From assembly GCA_946618745.1 (NCBI GenBank), contig CAMOLN010000008.1, positions 1 through 13,345 on the forward strand: a stretch of DNA of 13,345 bases, written 5' to 3'. The notes beneath the pieces are model-generated. The model was not told where the DNA came from. It did not search any database and was given only the letters and a program-made list of their open reading frames with translations. The number at the start of each line of letters is the position of its first letter. The stretch's first letter is position 1. Source of the stretch: an uncultured Alphaproteobacteria bacterium (GTDB lineage Bacteria > Pseudomonadota > Alphaproteobacteria > RF32 > CAG-239). The position numbers were made by a program, and so were the translations under genes. Of this stretch, positions 7,245-12,530 are shown in pieces.

Positions 7245-7321
7245 TGGCGATCTCGGGGCGATTCGAACGCCCGACCCACAGCTTAGAAGGCTGTTGCTCT
7301 ATCCAGCTGAGCTACGAGACC
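7245..7321 (-). tRNA. tRNA-Arg (anticodon TCT), CCA encoded
   Basis: Read on the minus strand, a complete cloverleaf can be folded by eye. The 7-bp acceptor stem GGTCTCG/CGAGATC has one G-T wobble. The D arm is GCTC/GAGC. The anticodon stem is ACAGC/GCTGT with loop CTTCTAA, so the anticodon is TCT (reads AGA/AGG). A 5-base variable region follows, then the T arm GGGCG-TTCGAAT-CGCCC, discriminator G and an encoded CCA. Length is 77 including CCA. Two tRNA-modification genes lie directly downstream on the same strand. Confidence 0.96.
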
Positions 7322-7336
7322 ATTAAAACGTTATCA

Positions 7337-7365
7337 GTAAAAACATAATTTTATGGTAAAGTCAA
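7337..7365 (-). promoter_or_regulatory. Possible tRNA-Arg promoter
   Basis: A minus-strand TTGACT (complement of 7360-7365, good -35 in the alphaproteobacterial CTTGAC context) is followed after 17 bases by TTTTAC (weak -10). This would start transcription about 8 bases before the mature tRNA 5' end. The -10 is poor, so the call rests on the -35 and the position. Confidence 0.4.
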
Positions 7366-7380
7366 GCGTTATATGAAAAA

Positions 7381-7409
7381 ATAAAGGAAGGCGGTCAGCC
7401 TTCCTTTAT
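7381..7409 (-). terminator. Strong hairpin terminator of the broken repeat gene
   Basis: A 12-bp perfect stem (7381-7392 with 7398-7409, loop GGTCA) is followed on the minus strand by a T-rich run (ATTTATTTTTTC), the form of a Rho-independent terminator. The restored reading frame of the upstream minus-strand gene ends with TGA at 7397-7395, inside the hairpin loop, so the last codons and the terminator share sequence. It insulates the tRNA block from the accessory gene. Confidence 0.8.
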
Positions 7410-8401
7410 AGGACCCCATTTTGCTTCATAAATGGAGAGCAGCAGCGCGTATTCCGGTTTGAGAAGCTCTTGTTCCGTTTTGGGACGCAGCCTATTCTTT
7501 ATCGTGATATTGAAAATCTCTTGCCAGTCCCATCCACGTTTCTTACATCGAAGAATAAATGGAAGCTCGCATTCAATTTCATAGCGATACTGTAAAGTTT
7601 TCGTCCGAAAAGATTTTCATAAAACTCTATCAAGTCCGTGTAACCGGAATCGAGCAAAGCTTCCTGAGCAAGGAAGCTTAGATGAGAAGGATACTCTTTT
7701 AGTTTTTTAAGAAGCAATTTAAATGCTTCATCAAAACGTTTTTTGGGGATATAATACGAACGATGTACAGAACGGGAATCGTCGTCGATATATAACTTTT
7801 CATCGCTAAACCTGTCTCGTTGCTGGATAAACTCTGTTTCAGCCTCAGCCTCAATATAGAAATACTCGCAATTAACGAGATTCCATAGGTCCGTAGCATT
7901 GGCTTTCTTGATAAACGCAATTTTTCCGTCAAGCTGCATGCTATGTCTACAACAGGTATCGAATATCTCACGTAATGAGCGACCTTTGCGTTTACCATAG
8001 CGCACGTCGAGATACATATTGACGAATTCTACCTCAACTTCGGGATGAAACCTGTGATGCTTTGCGTAGTCGTTAAGCAAATAATAATAGGTGTCAACCC
8101 AAATTTCATAATCAGCAAAGATTTTAGTTTTGAAAGGGCTGTGATAAACCCCTTCACAGTCAATATAATCTTGAAGCATTTGTTGTTCAACAGCGACATC
8201 AAATTGATGATACTTGACACACTTTTTTAGCAAGTCGATGTAATCGCGTTGAGCGATATTTTCCTCTTCAACTGAAGGATAGTCGCTACAATAGACTTTA
8301 CTCGGAGCATGGATAAGACGGAGTTGCTCAGCTTCAGTCAAAAGTTGTTCAGATTGTATCTTAGCCATAACTTCCGGTGTTATTGCTTCTTTGTAAGTCA
8401 T
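7395..8401 (-). pseudogene. Helical-repeat hypothetical protein, disrupted by one -1 frameshift
   Basis: I do not recognise this protein. The first frame runs from ATG 8401 to TAA at 7501-7499 (300 aa). The -1 frame continues with protein-like sequence ('RCKKRGWDWQEIFN', then 'RPKTEQELLKPEYALLLS') to TGA at 7395, so restoring one base gives about 335 aa. The switch must lie between 7616 and 7502; the best site is the four-A run (7598-7601, TTTT on the plus strand), where five A would restore the frame as GRKTLQYRYE. The protein is hydrophilic, rich in Tyr and acidic residues, and built of imperfect helical repeats: 'YHQFDVAVEQQMLQDYID' and 'HHRFHPEVEVEFVNMYLD' align closely. There is no Shine-Dalgarno sequence before the ATG. 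Base composition and codon choice (CTC, AAG, CGC) differ from the flanking AT-rich genes, suggesting transfer. Alternatives are a sequencing indel or programmed slippage. Confidence 0.65.
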
Positions 8402-8435
8402 AATATTAATTTGTTAATAATTTTATTCTGTTGCT

Positions 8436-8463
8436 ATTAAATACTATTTATTTGTTTTGTCAA
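8436..8463 (-). promoter_or_regulatory. Promoter of the helical-repeat gene
   Basis: On the minus strand a perfect TTGACA -35 (complement of 8458-8463), a 16-base spacer and TTTAAT (complement of 8436-8441, five of six bases) form a convincing sigma70-type promoter about 35 bases before the ATG at 8401. Confidence 0.6.
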
Positions 8464-8467
8464 GTTT

Positions 8468-8488
8468 TATAAAACCGGGTGGCCGGTT
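8468..8488 (-). terminator. Small GC-rich hairpin terminator on minus strand
   Basis: AACCGG-loop-CCGGTT (8473-8478 with 8483-8488, 4-base loop) is followed on the minus strand by TTAT. It lies directly after the His-rich frame ending at 8500 and before the promoter of the next minus-strand gene, the usual layout of gene end, terminator and new promoter. Confidence 0.55.
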
Positions 8489-8499
8489 CAACAGGCAAG

Positions 8500-8586
8500 T
8501 TAACGGTGATGTGAGTGATGATGCTTCGGTTTATGCGGTTTAGTCTGACAGTGTCTAAATTTTGCTACTCTTATATAATTTTTTTG
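8500..8586 (-). pseudogene. Possible 3' stump of a lost His-rich gene
   Basis: A minus-strand frame of about 28 codons ends 'TKPHKPKHHHSHHR' with TAA at 8502-8500, followed 12 bases later by a terminator hairpin. It has no plausible start codon: an in-frame stop lies just upstream, next to the AT-rich tetR promoter region. The local composition is GC-richer than the sequence on either side. His-rich C-terminal tails are typical of metal-binding proteins such as chaperones, transporters and zinc/nickel handling GTPases. I interpret it as the 3' remnant of a gene whose body was lost when the tetR operon arrived. A chance frame in non-coding DNA is quite possible. Confidence 0.3.
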
Positions 8587-8607
8587 TTAAAAATGAATAA
8601 AATTCAT

Positions 8608-8620
8608 TGACTTTTAGTCA
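8608..8620. promoter_or_regulatory. TGACT-TTT-AGTCA palindrome, likely TetR operator
   Basis: This perfect 5+3+5 inverted repeat overlaps a TTGACT -35-like box (8607-8612) and lies about 40 bases before the tetR ATG. TetR-family repressors usually bind short palindromes at the promoter of their own operon, and TGACT-spacer-AGTCA half-sites are of that kind. I infer autoregulation of the whole operon. The matching -10 is not clear; TAATTG at 8630-8635 has the right spacing but is a weak match. Confidence 0.55.
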
Positions 8621-8660
8621 GTTATATTTTAATTGTCTTCATTATCAGGGGATTTAACTT

Positions 8661-9272
8661 ATGACTAAACGACAAGAAAATGCATTAAAAACCAGACAAA
8701 AACTGTTAGATCAAGCAACGGATTATATTGTCAGTGGTAATTTTAGCGATATAAAAGTGGAAGATATTACAAAGGCTTGCGGCTGCGCTAAAGGGACCTT
8801 CTATATCTATTTCAAGAACAAAGAGGCTATCAGCGGGGAGATTTGTCGCAACCTTTTTAATCGTATTGTTTTGCGTATGGAACAAATGAAAAATAAGCCG
8901 TTTTTAGTGCGTTTAGAGCACTATTTTGTCAGCTTTATGGTGGAAGTTCAACGCTATGGAATAAATATTTGTCGCGAATGGATCAGAAATGTGATTGACC
9001 CGAAAACAGACACCAAAGATTGGGATAATACGAAATGGCAATTCGATATTGATATGCTGTCAGATATTTTAACCAAAGCCGTAAAAAATAACGAACTCAA
9101 AAAGAATACTCCTATTGATTTACTGACACACACAATTATTTGTGAGCTTTATGGCATGATGACGTGTTGGTGTATGTCGGATGGGGTGTTTGAACCGAGA
9201 GATGTGGCAGGACAGATTTTTAATATACACATTGCCCCAATGTTAAAACAGTATGAAACGGATGAAAAATGA
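8661..9272 (+). CDS. TetR/AcrR-family transcriptional regulator
   Basis: Repressor of 203 aa, cytoplasmic. The N-terminal HTH covers about residues 8-58: 'TRQKLLDQATDYI', then 'IKVEDITKACGCAKGTFYIY' and 'FKNKEAI', with recognition helix residues 44-51 (KGTFYIYF) as in most TetR proteins. The rest is an all-helical ligand-binding and dimerisation domain with a Cys/Trp/Met-rich segment near residue 170 ('MTCWCMSDG'), which could bind or sense a hydrophobic or electrophilic ligand; that is speculative. AGGGGA (8648-8653) upstream of the ATG acts as ribosome binding site. Its stop overlaps the next ATG (ATGA), so it is co-translated with the flavodoxin. The palindrome at 8608-8620 is the likely operator. 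It is the first gene of a six-gene plus-strand operon. Confidence 0.93.
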   Translation: MTKRQENALKTRQKLLDQATDYIVSGNFSDIKVEDITKACGCAKGTFYIYFKNKEAISGEICRNLFNRIVLRMEQMKNKPFLVRLEHYFVSFMVEVQRYGINICREWIRNVIDPKTDTKDWDNTKWQFDIDMLSDILTKAVKNNELKKNTPIDLLTHTIICELYGMMTCWCMSDGVFEPRDVAGQIFNIHIAPMLKQYETDEK

Positions 9273-9877
9273 AAAAATTATTCACATTTATAGTGGCTTT
9301 ACTGACAACTTTTACAGTTCAAGGAAAGGAGATAGATATGTCAAATGCAAAGGTATTAGTGGTTTATTTTTCCCGAACGGGAGATCAATATAGTGTCGGC
9401 AACATCACTAAAGGCAATACGGCCATTATGGCTGAAATGATTGCGGATTATACGGGTGGAGATTTGTTTGAAATCAAGTTAAAAAATGATACTTACCCTG
9501 CCGAATATACTCCCTTAACAGAAGTTGCAAAAGCTGAAAAGTATAGCAATGCTCGTCCGGATATCGCTTCTGATGTAAATAATTTTGATGGATATGACAT
9601 CGTTTTTGTAGGAGGTCCTGTATGGTGGAGTGATTTACCTATGGCTGTCTATACTTTTATTGAAAAGCACAATTGGTCAAATAAAACAGTTATTCCGTTT
9701 ACAACTCATGAAGGAAGCGGTTTGTCATCTGTTCCTCAAAATTTAAAAAATGCCACAAAGGCAAATATGCTGGATGGATTGGCTATCTATGGACATGAGG
9801 CACAAAATGAACAAGACGAAGCCCGTGCAAAAGTAAATACTTGGCTTGAACAAATTGGTTTTAAGAAAGGAAAATAA
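9269..9877 (+). CDS. Flavodoxin with signal-peptide-like N terminus and alternative internal start
   Basis: Flavodoxin (Flavodoxin_4-like), FMN-binding low-potential electron carrier. The long form has 202 aa. The FMN phosphate loop region is 'VLVVYFSRTGDQYSVGNI' followed by 'GNTAIMAEMIAD'; 'FVGGPVWWSDLPM' is the isoalloxazine-side loop; 'TTHEGSGLSS' is the later family motif. The N terminus 'MKKLFTFIVALLTTFTVQG' looks like a Sec signal peptide, so the long form would be exported. However, an in-frame ATG at 9338 (residue 24, 'MSNAKVLVV') has a near-perfect AAAGGAGA 5 bases upstream and would give a 179-aa cytosolic flavodoxin. The upstream ATG overlaps the tetR stop. Which start is used, or whether both are, cannot be decided here. 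The next gene starts 1 base after the stop. Confidence 0.9.
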   Translation: MKKLFTFIVALLTTFTVQGKEIDMSNAKVLVVYFSRTGDQYSVGNITKGNTAIMAEMIADYTGGDLFEIKLKNDTYPAEYTPLTEVAKAEKYSNARPDIASDVNNFDGYDIVFVGGPVWWSDLPMAVYTFIEKHNWSNKTVIPFTTHEGSGLSSVPQNLKNATKANMLDGLAIYGHEAQNEQDEARAKVNTWLEQIGFKKGK

Positions 9878-9878
9878 A

Positions 9879-10424
9879 ATGATTAAAAAAACAGTTTTAA
9901 TTATATCCAGCAGTTTGCGTGTGGGAAGCAATTCGGAAATTTTGGCTCATGAAGCAGAAAAAGGCGCTATTGAAGCCGGAAACAAAGTTGAATTTATCAC
10001 TCTAAAAGATAGGAATATCCAATTTTGTCGGGGGTGTTTGGCTTGTCAGAAACTGGGAAAATGTGTGCTTCAAGATGACATGAATACCTTAATTGACAAG
10101 GTTCAAAAGTCAGATGTGCTAATTTTTGCAACCCCCATTTATTATTATGAAATGAGCGGACAATTAAAAACATTTTTAGACAGATGCAATCCTCTTTTTT
10201 CCAAAGAAAATAACTTTAAGGATGTTTATTTAATAACTACTTTATACGATGAAACTTCCGGAAAATCAGAACGTGCAAAAGCCGGTTTAGAGGGATGGAT
10301 TGAATGTTTTGCTCAAGCTCGTTTGGCCGGATTATTGGATTGCGGTGGAATCAATGAACCAAAGGAAGCGTCCGAGCATAAAGATGCTTTAAAAAAGGCC
10401 TATGATTTAGGAAAAAATATTTAA
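9879..10424 (+). CDS. NAD(P)H-dependent FMN reductase / iron-sulfur flavoprotein-like
   Basis: Flavodoxin-fold oxidoreductase of 181 aa, no signal peptide, cytoplasmic. The FMN phosphate loop is 'SSSLRVGSNS' (about residues 10-19), and 'ATPIYYYEMSGQLKTFLDR' (84-102) is the typical second FMN motif of the FMN_red/flavodoxin_2 group. Cysteines at 50, 53, 56 and 62 ('CRGCLACQKLGKC') match the compact CX2CX2CX4-7C motif described for iron-sulfur flavoprotein (Isf), which binds a [4Fe-4S] cluster. Many annotated flavodoxin-family proteins have a similar stretch, so cluster binding is likely but not certain. I start at ATG 9879, with AAAGGA 8 bases upstream, rather than the in-frame TTG at 9846. 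It could supply electrons to the neighbouring flavodoxin or reduce quinones, nitro compounds or other electrophiles. Confidence 0.88.
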   Translation: MIKKTVLIISSSLRVGSNSEILAHEAEKGAIEAGNKVEFITLKDRNIQFCRGCLACQKLGKCVLQDDMNTLIDKVQKSDVLIFATPIYYYEMSGQLKTFLDRCNPLFSKENNFKDVYLITTLYDETSGKSERAKAGLEGWIECFAQARLAGLLDCGGINEPKEASEHKDALKKAYDLGKNI

Positions 10425-10433
10425 GGATAATAA

Positions 10434-11453
10434 ATGATGAAAAAGTTCTTATTAATCACTTTAATGACAACAGTATTTTTGACGGGGGGACAAACAATGG
10501 CACAAGCTTTAAATGCGGAACAAGAATCTATTGCAGAAGTGGCGGCTTATGCGGCCAGAGGTAACCAAGAAGGATTAAAAAAAGCCCTTATCAAAGGACT
10601 GGATAATAAAGTTCCTGTTAATACTTTCAAGGAAATCTTGGTGCAATCTTATGCTTATTGCGGATTTCCACGTTCTTTAAATGCACTTTCCACTTTAATG
10701 CAAGTGGTGAATGAACGTGGCAACAAAGATGAATTAGGCAAGGAACCATCAGCCAAACCTCAAGGTGAAGCGTTAACTTATGGCACAGAAAATCAAACAA
10801 AATTAGTGGGAAATCCTGTTAAAGGGAAACTGTTTGACTTTGCCCCTGCCATTGATGAATACTTGAAAGCCCACTTGTTTGGAGATATCTTTGCCAGAGA
10901 TAATGTGGATTGGAAAACTCGTGAATTGGCAACAATTGCGATGCTTGCCGTACGTGAGGGCGTGGAAAGTCAATTGGATGCTCATATTAACATTGGGAAA
11001 CATAATGGTTTGACAGATGAAGAAGTGACTCAAATCAAAACAATTGCTGATAAAACAGGAAATGACAGCCTGTTGTTTGGTTTTGGGGAAGAAAATCCCT
11101 ATGGTAAATACTTTACGGGGAAAAGTTATTTGAAACCGATTACCACAACAAACGGTGTACCGATGTATAATGTGACCTTTGAACCTGGATGTCGGAATAA
11201 CTGGCATGTTCATCATAAAGGCGGACAAATTTTGCTTGTAACTCAAGGGCGCGGATACTATCAGGAATGGGGTAAGCCGGCGCAAGAACTTCATCCCGGT
11301 GATGTTGTGAATATTCCGCCCGAGACAAAGCATTGGCATGGTGCGGCAAAAGACAGTTGGTTTACACATATTGCGGTAGAAGTACCGGCAAAAGACGGTT
11401 CAAACGAATGGTTAGAACGTGTATCAGATGAAGAATATAATAAATTAAAATAG
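10434..11453 (+). CDS. Exported carboxymuconolactone decarboxylase-like (CMD) and cupin fusion protein
   Basis: Protein of 339 aa. The N-terminal Sec signal peptide 'MMKKFLLITLMTTVFL' has a likely cut after AQA (about residue 25), so it is periplasmic. Two CMD/AhpD-like helical units follow: residues about 40-110 ('FKEILVQSYAYCGFPRSLNA') and about 135-205 ('TRELATIAMLAVREGVESQL', then 'DAHINIGKHNG'). A cupin barrel spans about 230-320, with metal-site residues His258 and His260 ('WHVHHKGG') and His300/His302 ('KHWHGA'). The usual motif-1 glutamate is replaced by Gln265. The AhpD CxxC redox pair is missing (the second unit has ESQLDAH), so it is not an AhpD-type peroxidase partner. Ligands could be lactones or aromatic breakdown products; this is inference. 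A second in-frame ATG (10497, residue 22) follows a G-rich stretch. The gene starts 9 bases after the flavoprotein gene, which carries AAGGA at its stop. Confidence 0.9.
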   Translation: MMKKFLLITLMTTVFLTGGQTMAQALNAEQESIAEVAAYAARGNQEGLKKALIKGLDNKVPVNTFKEILVQSYAYCGFPRSLNALSTLMQVVNERGNKDELGKEPSAKPQGEALTYGTENQTKLVGNPVKGKLFDFAPAIDEYLKAHLFGDIFARDNVDWKTRELATIAMLAVREGVESQLDAHINIGKHNGLTDEEVTQIKTIADKTGNDSLLFGFGEENPYGKYFTGKSYLKPITTTNGVPMYNVTFEPGCRNNWHVHHKGGQILLVTQGRGYYQEWGKPAQELHPGDVVNIPPETKHWHGAAKDSWFTHIAVEVPAKDGSNEWLERVSDEEYNKLK

Positions 11454-11466
11454 AAAGGATAATATT

Positions 11467-12519
11467 ATGAAGTTGATATCAGTGATTGGATGTGTTGCTT
11501 TAGGCTCATTATTAACAGCAGGTGTGATGCACTATAGATACACAAAAACAACGGATACCCTGCAACTAACAAAAGAATGGGATAAGGTGTTTGCGCAGTC
11601 CGACAAAGTGGATACACGCAAGGTTACTTTTAAGAACCGTTATGGAATTACGTTGGTTGGGGACTTATATTTACCAAAGGATGTTCAAGGCAAAATGCCG
11701 GCGATTGCTGTTTCAGGTCCTTTTGGGGCAGTTAAAGAACAATCTTCCGGACTTTACGCTCAAACAATGGCGGAACGCGGATTTATCACGCTTGCCTTTG
11801 ACCCTTCATTTACAGGTGAAAGTGGGGGCAATGTGCGGGATGTTGCTTCACCAGATATTAATACAGAAGATTTTTCTGCCGCTGTGGATTATTTGACAAC
11901 CCTTCCCAATGTGGATGAAAACAAAATCGGTATTATCGGTATATGCGGTTGGGGTGGTTTTGCCTTGAATGCTGCCGCTATGGATACTCGCATTAAAGCG
12001 ACAGTGACCAGCACTATGTATGACATGACCCGCGTTTCGTCTAAAGGTTATAATGATGTGATGAGTGCCGATGATTTATACAAACTGCGTGAAAGATTAA
12101 ATGCGCAACGCACCAAAGATTATAAGAGTGGCACTTTTGCCAAGGCAGATGGTTTACCCGAAAAACTCACCGGTAATGAACCGCAGTTTGTGCAAGATTA
12201 TTACGGATATTACAAGACGTCGGTTGGATTTCATAAACGGTCTATCAATTCCAACGGGCATTGGAACACAACTTCTGCTTTATCTTTGATTACGCAGCCG
12301 ATTTTGGCGTATGCGGACACCATTAAATCTCCTGTTTTGATGATTCATGGTGAAAAAGCACACAGTCGGTATTTTTCGGAAGGAGCCTATGCCAAACTGA
12401 CAGGAAATAACAAAGAGTTGATGATTATCCCAGGCGCAAACCATGTGGATTTGTATTACAAAACAGATGTCATTCCCTTTGATAAAATGGAACAATTTTT
12501 CAAAAATAATTTGAAATAA
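11467..12519 (+). CDS. Membrane-anchored alpha/beta hydrolase with Cys nucleophile
   Basis: Alpha/beta-hydrolase fold protein of 350 aa. A hydrophobic N-terminal segment (about residues 3-22) forms a signal anchor or uncleaved signal peptide, placing the enzyme at the periplasmic face. The fold elements are 'VTFKNRYGITLVGDLYLP' (first strands), 'FITLAFDPSFTGES' and the nucleophile elbow 'IGICGWGG' with Cys160 in place of the usual Ser, as in dienelactone hydrolases. Later come 'HGEKAHSRYFSE' (Glu296 as possible acid) and 'GANHVDLY' with His326 as the catalytic base. This wording matches a widespread family of uncharacterised hydrolases related to dienelactone hydrolase. AAAGGA lies just after the previous stop. 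A dienelactone hydrolase-type enzyme beside a CMD protein resembles aromatic-degradation gene pairs, though here both are envelope-targeted. Confidence 0.88.
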   Translation: MKLISVIGCVALGSLLTAGVMHYRYTKTTDTLQLTKEWDKVFAQSDKVDTRKVTFKNRYGITLVGDLYLPKDVQGKMPAIAVSGPFGAVKEQSSGLYAQTMAERGFITLAFDPSFTGESGGNVRDVASPDINTEDFSAAVDYLTTLPNVDENKIGIIGICGWGGFALNAAAMDTRIKATVTSTMYDMTRVSSKGYNDVMSADDLYKLRERLNAQRTKDYKSGTFAKADGLPEKLTGNEPQFVQDYYGYYKTSVGFHKRSINSNGHWNTTSALSLITQPILAYADTIKSPVLMIHGEKAHSRYFSEGAYAKLTGNNKELMIIPGANHVDLYYKTDVIPFDKMEQFFKNNLK

Positions 12520-12530
12520 GGACTATTTCT

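Noticed and set aside
7381..7409. Hairpin as an insertion-sequence end or attachment site beside the tRNA
   Set aside because: There is no transposase or integrase, no matching repeat of the tRNA 3' end elsewhere in the window, and the T-rich tail and position fit a terminator.
7598..7601. Programmed -1 ribosomal frameshift at CGA-AAA-CTT
   Set aside because: The run is only four A, it does not form an X-XXY-YYZ heptamer, and I see no clear stimulatory stem-loop just downstream. A deletion or sequencing indel is the simpler reading.
8541..8580. GACAGTGTC palindrome and TATATAAT as an IS end plus promoter
   Set aside because: No second copy, no transposase and no well-spaced -35 for the TATAAT box were found, so I do not call a mobile element or a promoter here.
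10803..11369. Long antisense open frame of about 188 codons opposite the CMD-cupin gene
   Set aside because: It lies wholly opposite a gene with clear domain motifs, has no family resemblance and no convincing ribosome binding site, so it is a mirror of the codon pattern on the other strand.
11467..11493. Lipobox VIGC at residues 6-9 of the alpha/beta hydrolase, suggesting a lipoprotein
   Set aside because: The hydrophobic stretch before the cysteine is too short for a lipoprotein signal peptide, and hydrophobic residues continue for more than ten positions after it, which fits a signal anchor better.
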